Assembly: GCF_032399705.1 (NCBI RefSeq)
Contig: NZ_CP135922.1
Location: 5,828,001 to 5,892,000 of the forward strand
DNA from: Paenibacillus sp. BIC5C1
GTDB lineage: Bacteria > Bacillota > Bacilli > Paenibacillales > Paenibacillaceae
DNA length: 64,000 nt
Direction of reading: 5' to 3'
Positions 9,060 to 17,650 of the stretch are shown here, piece by piece. Positions within the stretch are counted from its first letter, which is position 1; each line of letters opens with the position of its first letter. Position numbers and translations under genes: made by a program. Under the pieces are notes generated by a model, which had not been told where the DNA came from, ran no database searches, and saw only the letters and a program-made list of their open reading frames with translations.

Positions 9060-10001
9060 TTAACCCTTTAATTCAAAAACCGTCAATTCCGGCCTGCACA
9101 AAAAGCGAATCGGCAGTTGGGTCATGCCAAAGCCACGGTTCACATAGACTGGCATATGCTTATCCCCTGCGTAATATAACCCTTGAATATACTTGAGTGA
9201 ACCTCTCGGTGTAGTCAGTGCGCCTATCCAGGGAAAACGCACCTGTCCGCCATGACTGTGTCCAGAGAGCTGTAGTCCGAAACCGTAAGGTGCTGCAATG
9301 TCTGCATAATCAGGCTCATGCATAAGTAGCAGTTTCCAAACCTCTCTACTCAATCCCTTGATTGCTACAAGAGGATCAGGTCTGCCCGTAAGCGCGTCAT
9401 CCAAACCTACGATCGCAATACGTGAATCCCCACGTTCAATCAGAACATGGCTGTTTCGAAGCAACGTGAAACCGGCCTCTTTGAACATCAGCTCCACTTC
9501 ATGCTGCTGCTGGCCACGGTAATCATGGTTCCCCAATACGGCGTATTTACCATACTTCGCTTGCATCGAAGCCAGTGCAGGAATACATTCACGCATCGGT
9601 TCTGCTTCCCGTTCAACCATATCTCCGGTAAAACAAATCAGATCAGGTTGCTGTTCCCGTATCGTTTCAGCCAGCTTCTCCATTTGTTTCAACCCCGTAT
9701 GGAATCCAAGATGGGCATCACTGAACTGAATCACACGCAGTCCCTCGAATGCTTTTGGAAACTTGGGCAGTTTCAATTCAACGTGTTTGATCTCCAGATG
9801 ACGAGGCTCCCACAACCAGGCATATCCTCCTGTGAGCAAACTGGCACTCGCCGTCATGAAGATCATGCGCAGCAAAAAACTGCGCCGGGAGGGATCATGG
9901 TCCTTTTCCTCCCCGGGAAAAATGGAGTCCTCCGAATCAGATCCATACTGCGAGCGCCGGGGCGGCGAGATCTTGCTGCCCTCACGCGGAGTTTCTCCCA
10001 T
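9060..10001 (-). CDS. Membrane-linked metallophosphoesterase (YkuE-like)
   Basis: The 313-residue protein has a charged N-terminal region, then a twin-arginine-like motif SRRSFL at about residues 36-41, followed by a hydrophobic segment. This suggests export or membrane anchoring by the Tat route. The catalytic domain has FSDAHLG, GDMVERE, GNHDYRG and SGHSHGGQV in order. B. subtilis YkuE is a Tat-exported wall-bound enzyme of this kind. It precedes the cytoplasmic phosphoesterase on the same strand. The N-terminal 35 residues before the Tat motif are longer than usual, and a later start is possible. Confidence 0.82.
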   Translation of the reverse strand: MGETPREGSKISPPRRSQYGSDSEDSIFPGEEKDHDPSRRSFLLRMIFMTASASLLTGGYAWLWEPRHLEIKHVELKLPKFPKAFEGLRVIQFSDAHLGFHTGLKQMEKLAETIREQQPDLICFTGDMVEREAEPMRECIPALASMQAKYGKYAVLGNHDYRGQQQHEVELMFKEAGFTLLRNSHVLIERGDSRIAIVGLDDALTGRPDPLVAIKGLSREVWKLLLMHEPDYADIAAPYGFGLQLSGHSHGGQVRFPWIGALTTPRGSLKYIQGLYYAGDKHMPVYVNRGFGMTQLPIRFLCRPELTVFELKG

Positions 10002-10085
10002 GCGTCCCCCTCCTTCTTCCGCTCCAAATCCATCCCCTTAGTATACCATATTCTGCATGACTAGCCCGGTTCCTCTGCACTTACA

Positions 10086-10142
10086 GAAAAAGAAGCCGGG
10101 ATCTAAGGCCTGCATGGCCCATGATACCGACTTCTTTTAATG
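10086..10142 (-). terminator. Terminator of the sdhCAB operon
   Basis: The minus-strand arms AAAGAAGTCGG and CCGGCTTCTTT close a long hairpin that also contains GGCC repeats and ends in CTTTTTCTG. It lies 37 bases after the sdhB stop codon. Confidence 0.7.
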
Positions 10143-10178
10143 GTGCAGACCCGAAGTTCTGCATGTGTTATGACTAGA

Positions 10179-10943
10179 CTACACGCCCAACCAGCGTTTG
10201 AACATGTGTTTTGTTGTTTGTTTGTTCATTTCGGCAATGGAAGTCGTCAACGGAATACCTTTTGGACAAGAGCGTACGCAGTTCTGCGAGTTACCACAGC
10301 CCTCAATACCTCCGTCTTCCATAAGTGCTTCCAGGCGGTCTTCAGCGTTCATCTCCCCTGTTGGGTGAGCATTGAACAGACGTACCTGAGAAAGTGCAGC
10401 CGGACCAATAAAGTCTGTTTTCTCATTCACGTTCGGGCAAGCCTCGAGGCATACACCACATGTCATACATTTGGACAGCTCGTAAGCCCACTGACGTTTC
10501 TTCTCAGGCATCCGCGGACCCGGACCGAGGTCATAGGTACCATCAATCGGAATCCACGCTTTAACCCGTTTCAGGGCGTTAAACATCCGGGCACGGTCGA
10601 TGACGAGGTCACGAACCACCGGGAAGGTTTTCATCGGTTCAATGCGAACCGGCTGTTCGAGCTTGTCGATCAGGGCTGCACACGCTTGACGTGGCTTGCC
10701 GTTGATGACCATGGAGCATGCTCCACAAACTTCTTCGAGACAGTTCGATTCCCAGCAGACCGGGGCAATGGACTTGCCTTCTGTATTGACCGGGTTCCGC
10801 TGGATCTCCATCAGGGCGCTAATAACGTTCATGCCGGGACGGTACGGAAGCTCAAACTCTTCGTTGTACGAAGATGACTCCGGGCTGTCCTGACGGGTGA
10901 TGATAAACTTGACGGTTTTTTTTGCTGTAGCTGTGTCCGTCAT
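10179..10943 (-). CDS. sdhB: Succinate dehydrogenase iron-sulfur subunit
   Basis: The 254-residue protein carries the plant-ferredoxin-type [2Fe-2S] cysteines (CWESNCLEEVCGAC with a later C, residues about 63-90) and two C-terminal clusters, CMTCGVCLEACP and CGNSQNCVRSCPKG. It passes electrons from SdhA flavin to the membrane cytochrome. It is the last gene of sdhCAB but is separated from sdhA by 461 bases filled with repeat elements, unusually far for this operon. A ribosome site GGAGGGGACAA lies just before the ATG at 10943. Confidence 0.95.
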   Translation of the reverse strand: MTDTATAKKTVKFIITRQDSPESSSYNEEFELPYRPGMNVISALMEIQRNPVNTEGKSIAPVCWESNCLEEVCGACSMVINGKPRQACAALIDKLEQPVRIEPMKTFPVVRDLVIDRARMFNALKRVKAWIPIDGTYDLGPGPRMPEKKRQWAYELSKCMTCGVCLEACPNVNEKTDFIGPAALSQVRLFNAHPTGEMNAEDRLEALMEDGGIEGCGNSQNCVRSCPKGIPLTTSIAEMNKQTTKHMFKRWLGV

Positions 10944-11404
10944 ATCGTTGTCCCCTCCTTTGGTGACGATGATTGATTGCTATCGTTACAAGACCACAAT
11001 GTTCACAAATGGTCACTCCGCTGGCAGAAGATCCTTCCGATCGCTGTTATCCCCAGATTTCTTTGATCCACCTTATAGGGTGGAAATCCGGGAATAAAGG
11101 CGAACGCTTCGCTTCTTCAGTATTCTTCTGCCTTCTTCGTTCAGGTGTTAACTTTTAGATCATGTAAATATAAAAGAAATCCTCTTGATGTTATACAGCA
11201 AAGGCGGGCGCTTCGCTTCTTCAGGACATTTCCGTCTTCTCCGCTGCATCGTGCACATAATCCGCTTTACTGAATGTAGCAATAATTCATTCTGGTTAGC
11301 AGTAACTTTGAGAGCTCCGCGAACACTTCGCCTCTATGTGTCTACTGCTTTTCCGTTAAGATGCTAAGTCTTTAACTTTATGAATAGACCGAAATTCACT
11401 TTAC
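10944..11404. repeat. Gap between sdhA and sdhB holding one full and two partial repeat copies
   Basis: The 461-base gap contains full repeat copy A (11024-11142) and two shorter relatives: one at 11200-11247 that starts at AAAGGCGGGCGCTTCGC, and one at about 11299-11359 that keeps a short basal stem AGCAGT/ACTGCT and a CTTTTCCGTT end. No gene was seen. The sdhA transcript must cross this region to reach sdhB unless sdhB has its own promoter here. Confidence 0.7.
11024..11142 (+). repeat. Interspersed hairpin repeat, copy A (short form)
   Basis: Basal stem GCAGAAGA (11024-11031) pairs with TCTTCTGC (11124-11131). Conserved core CGATCGCTGTTATCCCC is followed by GATTT, the apical hairpin CCACC/GGTGG (11068-11072, 11079-11083), then AAATCCGGGAATA and the tail GGCGAACGCTTCGCTTCTTC. 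Orientation is plus; it lies antisense inside the sdhA-sdhB gap. Confidence 0.85.
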
Positions 11405-13147
11405 TTAGTCTTTCGAGTAGTCGCGGATCCGTGGCGGGATCAGGGAAACGTCTACAGGCTCGTACGAAATTTTTGGACCTTCCTTCGACCAGCTTGCGAT
11501 CGTTGTTTTCAGGAATTCCTCGTCATTCCGTTCGGTGAAGTCCGGTTTGTAATGCGCTCCACGGCTTTCGTTACGCAGCAGTGCGCCCAGCGTCATTGCT
11601 TCTGCCAGTTCAAGCATGTTCCACAGCTGACGGGTAAATGCTGCACCCGGGTTGTTCCAACCAGAAGTGTCGTACATGTTGATTTTGCCATAACGCTCTT
11701 TCAATTCCTTGATTTTGCCGATAGTCGCTTCCAACTTATCGTTGTAACGTACCACCGTCATGTTTGCCGTCATCCATTCGCCAAGCTCTTTGTGAATGAC
11801 ATAAGCATTTTCATTGCCCTGCATGTTCAGGATGCCTTCGTATTTATCGGTTTGGCGCTTGGTATAACCATCGAATACGGAAGAACTGATATCAGCAGAC
11901 GATTTTTTGAGTCCTTTGATATATTCAACCGCTTTTGGTCCAGCCACCATACCACCGTAGATTGCCGATACCAAGGAATTCGCACCCAGACGGTTCGCAC
12001 CGTGATATTGGTATTCGCATTCACCAGCTGCGAACAGTCCTGGAATGTTGGTCATTTGGTTATAATCTACCCACATGCCGCCCATGGAATAATGGACTGC
12101 CGGGAAGATTTTCATCGGAATTTTACGTGGGTCATCACCCATGAATTTCTCGTAGATCTCAATGATTCCGCCGAGCTTCACGTCCAGCTCCTTTGGATCT
12201 TTGTGGGACAAGTCGAGATATACCATGTTCTCGCCGTTCACGCCGAGGCCCATATCCACGCAGACGCTGAAAATTTCACGCGTCGCGATATCACGCGGAA
12301 CGAGGTTACCGTATGACGGATATTTTTCTTCGAGGAAGTACCAAGGCTTGCCGTCTTTGTACGTCCAGATCCGTCCACCTTCACCACGAGCCGATTCGGA
12401 CATCAGACGCAGTTTGTCATCGCCTGGAATGGCAGTCGGGTGAATCTGAATGAACTCACCGTTCGCGTAATTTACACCTTGCTGATACACCGCACTTGCG
12501 GCAGTACCTGTATTGATAACCGAGTTGGTTGTTTTACCGAAAATAATACCAGGGCCACCGCTCGCCAGAATAACTGCTTCTGCCGGGAACGTTTGTACCT
12601 TCATCGTTTTCAGATCCTGTGCTACAATCCCGCGGCAGATGCCTTCGTCATCCACAACAGCCTGCAGGAACTCCCAGTTCTCATACTTCGTAACAAGACC
12701 CGCGGCTTCCCAGCGACGTACTTGCTCATCCAGCGCGTAGAGCAATTGTTGTCCTGTCGTTGCACCGGCAAATGCCGTACGGTGATGCTTCGTTCCGCCG
12801 AAACGACGGAAATCGAGCAAACCTTCCGGTGTCCGGTTGAACATTACGCCCATCCGGTCCATCAGGTGAATGATGCCTGGTGCTGCTTCACACATTGCTT
12901 TGACTGGAGGCTGATTCGCCAAAAAGTCACCGCCATATACGGTATCGTCAAAGTGTACCCATGGGGAGTCGCCCTCACCCTTGGTATTTACCGCACCGTT
13001 GATACCGCCTTGGGCACATACGGAGTGGGATCTTTTGACGGGAACCAGTGAAAATAAATGAACATGGACTCCGGCTTCAGCCGATTTGATCGCCGCCATC
13101 AATCCCGCGAGACCTCCGCCCACAATAATTACATTAGATGATGCCAT
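11405..13147 (-). CDS. sdhA: Succinate dehydrogenase flavoprotein subunit
   Basis: The 580-residue protein has the FAD-binding motif VGGGLAGLMAA near residue 8, the flavin-linking region around SHSVCAQGGINGA, the substrate loop HPTAIPGDDKLRLMSESARGEGG and the active-site arginine region GANRLGANSL. It oxidises succinate to fumarate on the inner face of the membrane. It follows sdhC with a 43-base gap. The length is normal for the Bacillus-type enzyme. Confidence 0.96.
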   Translation of the reverse strand: MASSNVIIVGGGLAGLMAAIKSAEAGVHVHLFSLVPVKRSHSVCAQGGINGAVNTKGEGDSPWVHFDDTVYGGDFLANQPPVKAMCEAAPGIIHLMDRMGVMFNRTPEGLLDFRRFGGTKHHRTAFAGATTGQQLLYALDEQVRRWEAAGLVTKYENWEFLQAVVDDEGICRGIVAQDLKTMKVQTFPAEAVILASGGPGIIFGKTTNSVINTGTAASAVYQQGVNYANGEFIQIHPTAIPGDDKLRLMSESARGEGGRIWTYKDGKPWYFLEEKYPSYGNLVPRDIATREIFSVCVDMGLGVNGENMVYLDLSHKDPKELDVKLGGIIEIYEKFMGDDPRKIPMKIFPAVHYSMGGMWVDYNQMTNIPGLFAAGECEYQYHGANRLGANSLVSAIYGGMVAGPKAVEYIKGLKKSSADISSSVFDGYTKRQTDKYEGILNMQGNENAYVIHKELGEWMTANMTVVRYNDKLEATIGKIKELKERYGKINMYDTSGWNNPGAAFTRQLWNMLELAEAMTLGALLRNESRGAHYKPDFTERNDEEFLKTTIASWSKEGPKISYEPVDVSLIPPRIRDYSKD

Positions 13148-13190
13148 TGCTGTTCACTCCCTTATAAGTCAGCATTTAAAGTCCAAATGC

Positions 13191-13859
13191 TTAAATCAGA
13201 ACTGTCTTAACTGCGTCAATCATAGAAGTGGCTACCTGGAAATCCATGCTCCGGAAAGCAAGCAGCGATGCAATAAACATGAGAGCTACAATAGCAAACA
13301 AGCTCATGCAGATGTAGGAAGATACACGCTGCGCACGCGGACCGACGGTAATTCCCCAGCTAACCAGGAACGACCACAGGCCGTTGGCAAAGTGATAGGA
13401 TGCCGCAACCACACTGATCAGATATAAAATAAACGTTACCGGGTTCATCACGATGCCGTGTATGACACCGCCAAGCTCTTCGTGTGTGACATTCCCCAGC
13501 GCAACCTGGAAACGAGTCTCCCAAATATGCCAGATGACGAACACAAACGTAATGACACCGCTGACGCGCTGCAACGTATAGCGCCAGTTGCGCTCATTGC
13601 CAAAACGTCCCACGTTAGGCTTGGCCTGATAGGCAATGTACAAACCATATACACCGTGATAGAACAGCGGCAACCAGATGAGAAGCGTTTCAAGTACAAT
13701 CACGAGCGGCAGGCCATTCAGAAATGCAACTGCATCGTTAAAGCCTTCTTTGCCGCCTTCAACTGCCGAGAAGTTCGTCACCATATGCTCAATGAAAAAC
13801 AGACTGAGCGGAATGACGCCAAGCAAGGAGTGCAGCTTTCTGGAGTAAAACCCTTTCAT
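13191..13859 (-). CDS. sdhC: Succinate dehydrogenase cytochrome b558 subunit
   Basis: The start chosen is the ATG at 13859 (MKGFYSRKLHSLLG), preceded by AAAGGGG 11 bases upstream and aligned with the known N-terminus of Bacillus SdhC. An upstream in-frame ATG at 14030 would add 57 residues unlike the family. The 222-residue product has five predicted membrane helices and histidines in HSLLG, EHMVTN, YHGVYG and HIWE that are candidate haem ligands. It anchors SdhAB and reduces menaquinone. It is the first gene of sdhCAB. Confidence 0.92.
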   Translation of the reverse strand: MKGFYSRKLHSLLGVIPLSLFFIEHMVTNFSAVEGGKEGFNDAVAFLNGLPLVIVLETLLIWLPLFYHGVYGLYIAYQAKPNVGRFGNERNWRYTLQRVSGVITFVFVIWHIWETRFQVALGNVTHEELGGVIHGIVMNPVTFILYLISVVAASYHFANGLWSFLVSWGITVGPRAQRVSSYICMSLFAIVALMFIASLLAFRSMDFQVATSMIDAVKTVLI

Positions 13860-14043
13860 AAAATGTCGATCCCCTTTCGCTAAATACAACGTTTTCATAA
13901 ATAAAATTCGCTTATCATGACACAAACCTTTCCCAAGGAAAGGTTCGACAAATTGTTCCGTTTTCTTCAGGTGTGAACAACTTGTGTCACGATTCATGTT
14001 ACTCCTTTTTTTCTTATAAGGGAATTGCAATATAATTATTAAA

Positions 14044-14073
14044 TGTTATAACCTATAGGTATAAGTTATAAAC
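14044..14073. promoter_or_regulatory. Dyad operator between sdhCAB and the LysR gene
   Basis: TTATAAC (14046-14052) pairs with GTTATAA (14065-14071), and the perfect palindrome ACCTATAGGT (14051-14060) sits inside. The site lies between divergent genes, the usual place for a LysR binding site. The rest of the 13860-14171 gap shows only AT-rich promoter-like sequence. Confidence 0.6.
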
Positions 14074-14171
14074 ATCGGTCGTGCAGGCCATACAACATGG
14101 AGAAATATTTGACAAGGAGATGCCTCACGCAAAGTACGTTCATACGTTCAGTAGAAAAGAGGTTAGTGCTC

Positions 14172-15095
14172 ATGTTCGAGGAATTAAACGCTTTTGCGGC
14201 GGTTGTAGAGCAGTCCAGTCTGAACCGCGCATCGAAATTGCTGAATCTTTCACAGCCCGCGCTATCTCGTAAAATCTCCAAATTGGAGGATGAACTCGGC
14301 GTGGCGCTCTTTCATCGCCGTGGTAAACGGCTTGAATTAACCAGCGTTGGTCAGTTCGCGTACACTTTCGCGGTAGAGCAGAAACAGCAGCAACAGAAAT
14401 TTCTGACCATGCTGGCCCAATACAAAGACGAAGAACAAAGCTCCATTACGCTTGGAGCCAGTCTGACAACGCTTCAAACAACATTGCCACCGCTGGTAAA
14501 TGCCTTTATGGAGAAACATCCGAACGCGGAAATCAAGCTGGTGACAGGGAAAACGCATGAAATTGTCTCTTTTGTACGGGATAAAAAAGCTGATGTGGGC
14601 ATCGTTGCCTCTTCCATAAGTGAAGCCGGGCTGAACTGTGTTCCGCTCTTTGATGATCATCTGGAGCTGGTTGTGCCTTTAACACATCCGCTATCGGGTA
14701 AAGAAGCCGGAATGGAGCATTTGCAAGACCTGCCGATGATTACGTTCTCCAAAGGAACCTGGTATCGCAAATTAACCGACGACCTGTTCCAGCGCTGCGC
14801 CGTGATGCCGGATATTCGCATGGAGATTGACTCCTTTGAAGCGATTGTCCGTCTTCTGCCTACCTGCAAAGCCGCAGCCCTGTTGCCCAAATCGTATCTC
14901 CGCCCTCAATTGCTTGCGGACAATGATCTCGTCTCGGTATATCTGCCGCAACTGCAGCAGACCCGTCGCACAACCTGCATGATCTATGGGGAAAAGGAAG
15001 ACCTCAGCCAAACCTCCAGACAGTGGGTCAGGGAAACGGCTGCGCTCTTTACAGCAAAGGCGCCGCTGCCCTCACGGAGGACGCCGACGCCTTAG
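14172..15095 (+). CDS. LysR-family regulator divergent from sdhCAB
   Basis: The start chosen is the ATG at 14172 (MFEELNAFAAVVEQ), which places the helix-turn-helix at the normal LysR position and has AAAAGAGG upstream; an in-frame ATG at 14097 would add 25 atypical residues. The 307-residue product has a DNA-binding domain (residues 1-60, LNLSQPALSRKISKLE) and a substrate-binding domain. Position suggests that it controls sdhCAB, as LysR regulators often act on the divergent neighbour. In B. subtilis, CcpC controls other citric-acid-cycle genes, but identity with CcpC is not shown here. Confidence 0.85.
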   Translation: MFEELNAFAAVVEQSSLNRASKLLNLSQPALSRKISKLEDELGVALFHRRGKRLELTSVGQFAYTFAVEQKQQQQKFLTMLAQYKDEEQSSITLGASLTTLQTTLPPLVNAFMEKHPNAEIKLVTGKTHEIVSFVRDKKADVGIVASSISEAGLNCVPLFDDHLELVVPLTHPLSGKEAGMEHLQDLPMITFSKGTWYRKLTDDLFQRCAVMPDIRMEIDSFEAIVRLLPTCKAAALLPKSYLRPQLLADNDLVSVYLPQLQQTRRTTCMIYGEKEDLSQTSRQWVRETAALFTAKAPLPSRRTPTP

Positions 15096-15150
15096 CATTC
15101 ATATCAATCAGCCGAGCTCAATGCTCTGCTTTCATTTAATAGACTCAGCT

Positions 15151-15822
15151 CTAGCTCTCTTGGCTGATCACTTCTTCCTCAAAACGGTCAATGTCATCAT
15201 TCATGCCGATAATTACCATGATATCACCCATCTGAAGCGAGTCCAGTGCAGTCGGGGCAATAATGACCCCGGCTTCCTTTTGTAACGCTACAATGCTGCA
15301 ACCAAAGCGTACTCGAGCATTCAGAGTGGACAGCGTTTTATTATGCAGACAGGCTGGAACTTTCATCTCCACAATACTGTAATCATCGGACAATTCGATA
15401 TAATCGAGCAGATTCGGGGTGACGAGCTGATGGGCAACCCGGATTCCCATATCACGCTCAGGATAAACGACACGATCGATTCCCAGCTTGTCCAGTGCCC
15501 GTCCATGAAGAACTGAAATGGCTTTGGCCACAACTGTTTTTACACCGAGTTCCTTCAGTAAAATGGCAGTGAGAATGCTGGTCTGGATATCAGCCCCGAT
15601 GGCAACGATACAGCAGTCAAAATTGCGGATGCCCAGGGAGCGCAGCACTTCCTCATCCGTGGAATCCGCGACGACGGCATGGGTGACCAATTCACTCATG
15701 TCTTCGACGACTTCTTCATTTTTATCGATCCCCAGCACTTCATAGCCAAGCTCCATTAATTCCTGTGCCAGACTGGAGCCAAAGCGTCCAAGCCCAATTA
15801 CCGCAAACTGCTGTGTTTTCAT
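15151..15822 (-). CDS. ktrA: Potassium channel regulatory subunit (KtrA/KtrC, RCK domains)
   Basis: The 223-residue protein has an N-terminal Rossmann RCK_N domain with VIGLGRFGSSLA (residues 8-19) and the second-strand acidic residue of an NAD/ATP site, then an RCK_C domain from about residue 135. It forms the cytoplasmic ring that gates the KtrB channel according to ATP/ADP and, in Firmicutes, cyclic di-AMP. It starts 17 bases after ktrB on the same strand, so the order is ktrB-ktrA. Confidence 0.88.
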   Translation of the reverse strand: MKTQQFAVIGLGRFGSSLAQELMELGYEVLGIDKNEEVVEDMSELVTHAVVADSTDEEVLRSLGIRNFDCCIVAIGADIQTSILTAILLKELGVKTVVAKAISVLHGRALDKLGIDRVVYPERDMGIRVAHQLVTPNLLDYIELSDDYSIVEMKVPACLHNKTLSTLNARVRFGCSIVALQKEAGVIIAPTALDSLQMGDIMVIIGMNDDIDRFEEEVISQES

Positions 15823-15839
15823 TGTTCTTCACGAACCCC

Positions 15840-17174
15840 TTATCCAATAATCATTTTGCCTTCCGGATACCTGTACAACTCTTTACCCTTTTTCTGTCCG
15901 AGTGCATACGCGAGCGTAATTGGTCCAAGACGTCCTGCAAACATGGTGAAACAGATCAAAAGCTTGCCGATCGTGGTCAGCTTCAGTGTAAGCCCCATAG
16001 ATAAACCTACAGTGCCGAAGGCGGATGTTGTCTCAAATAATATCATCAAAAAGCTGCTGTCTTCCGTCGTACTAAGCACCATCGTAACGGCAATAATGAG
16101 CAACAGTGCAAGCAGTGTAATCGTCAGTGCTTTGAAAATCCGTTCCTGTAGGAGCCGATATCTGAAAAAGACGATATCTTCCCGCCCCCGCATCATGGCA
16201 ATGACAGCTCCGGCCATAATCATGAATGTGGTTGTTTTAATACCGCCTCCCGTAGAACCAGGGGAAGCACCAATAAACATTAATATAATGATGAAAAATT
16301 GCGTTGCCTGTCTCAGGCCAGCAATATCTACTGTATTCGCCCCTGCTGTTCTCGGGGAAACCGACTGGAAGAACGAACCGAGAATTTTACCACCCCAGTT
16401 CAAGCCCCCCAGGGTCCGGGGATTACTGAATTCAAATACAAATATAACTAGAGCGCCAAATACGATTAACAATCCTGTCGTCAGCAATACCACTTTGGAA
16501 TGCAGCGACAGCTTCCTCGTCCTCCGGTACTCCACCAGATCAGACAGAACGACAAAGCCTATCCCGCCTGCAATGATCAGGAACATGGCTGTAAAATTCA
16601 CGAGCGGATCATACACATACCCGGTTAAGCTGCGGAAATCTCCGAACATATCAAACCCGGCATTGTTGAACATGGAGATCGCATGCCAATATCCATAATA
16701 GATGGCCTGCCCCATCGGCATATCAAACGACCACCGAATGGCGAATAACGTGCCACATATGCCTTCCAATATGAGCGAGTAGATCACAACCTTGCGAATA
16801 AGGCGGACAATGCCCTCCATCGTACTCTGGTTCATCGCTTCCTGCAAAATCAACCGCTCACGCAGAGAGATCCGCCGTTTGAATGCAATCGCCACCAGTG
16901 TCGACATCGTCATAAAGCCAAGACCGCCAATCTGAATCAGGATTGCAATGATAATCTGACCCAACGTCGAAAAATGAGTCCCCGTATCCACCACAACCAG
17001 CCCCGTCACGCAGACTGCTGAAGTTGCCGTGAAGAGTGCGTCAATAAAAGGAAGGCTGACCCCGCCTCGACTGGATGCCGGGAGCATCAACAGAAGTGTC
17101 CCAAGCAATATAATACCCGCGAACCCTAGGACCAGAATTCGGGGTGGCGATAGACGCATCCATTGAACATTCAT
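15840..17174 (-). CDS. ktrB: Potassium uptake channel subunit (KtrB/TrkH family)
   Basis: The protein has eight or more membrane spans and the four pore repeats of the Trk/Ktr family, including TSAVCVTGL, FNNAGFDMFGD, SPRTAGANT and TSAFGTVGLSMG. It moves potassium across the membrane together with the RCK subunit. The start chosen is the ATG at 17174 (444 residues, MNVQWMRLSPPRI); the open frame runs upstream to 17354 but those 60 residues are polar and unlike the family. A GTG two codons earlier, closer to AGAGGTGG, is an alternative. Confidence 0.85.
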   Translation of the reverse strand: MNVQWMRLSPPRILVLGFAGIILLGTLLLMLPASSRGGVSLPFIDALFTATSAVCVTGLVVVDTGTHFSTLGQIIIAILIQIGGLGFMTMSTLVAIAFKRRISLRERLILQEAMNQSTMEGIVRLIRKVVIYSLILEGICGTLFAIRWSFDMPMGQAIYYGYWHAISMFNNAGFDMFGDFRSLTGYVYDPLVNFTAMFLIIAGGIGFVVLSDLVEYRRTRKLSLHSKVVLLTTGLLIVFGALVIFVFEFSNPRTLGGLNWGGKILGSFFQSVSPRTAGANTVDIAGLRQATQFFIIILMFIGASPGSTGGGIKTTTFMIMAGAVIAMMRGREDIVFFRYRLLQERIFKALTITLLALLLIIAVTMVLSTTEDSSFLMILFETTSAFGTVGLSMGLTLKLTTIGKLLICFTMFAGRLGPITLAYALGQKKGKELYRYPEGKMIIG

Positions 17175-17650
17175 TTTCACTTGAGTATCATCCACCTCTG
17201 CCAAAAAGAAAATGACCCCACCAACGTGGAGCCTTTCTCCGACGTGCTTTTCCATATGTCTTGACGGAAGATCCAAGCTCTTGGAAAGCCTCATTTCGGA
17301 GCGTAAACATGTATGATTTTCGCTGTAACACATATACATCAGGTTGGAATACATTTTATACTTTCTATTCGTTCCCTTGTTAACCTAAAGACATGCGGAA
17401 TATTGGACATTTGATTCAAAATTATAAGCGCTGCGACGTTTGTATACAAAACGATTTTTGTGTAAATAGCATCGAATTCCGTCAAAAAGGGAAAAACTCA
17501 GATATGGCGACGGATAGATCAGATTGTTTCGATCATTTTCATTCGTTTTCATGCATTTGCACGACTTCTCGTTTCGTCATTGGCATTCGGGGCTTGGGCT
17601 GTGCTATCTTTACTTTAATATCCATATTAATAAAGGAGGAACTATATTAA
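17175..17650. other. Divergent upstream region of ktrB and the CPBP protease
   Basis: The 476 bases between the chosen ktrB start and the protease start contain the in-frame upstream extension of ktrB (to 17354), which I regard as leader. I looked for the cyclic di-AMP riboswitch that precedes ktrAB in Bacillus and did not find its conserved segments. On the plus side there is an AAAGGAGG ribosome site at 17632-17640. Confidence 0.4.

Noticed and set aside
13860..14030. 57-residue N-terminal extension of SdhC
   Set aside because: It has no ribosome site, is unlike SdhC proteins, and the internal ATG at 13859 has one.
17175..17400. Possible cyclic di-AMP (ydaO-type) riboswitch before ktrB
   Set aside because: The region lacks the conserved segments of that riboswitch as far as I can read, although such a switch often precedes ktrAB in Bacillus.
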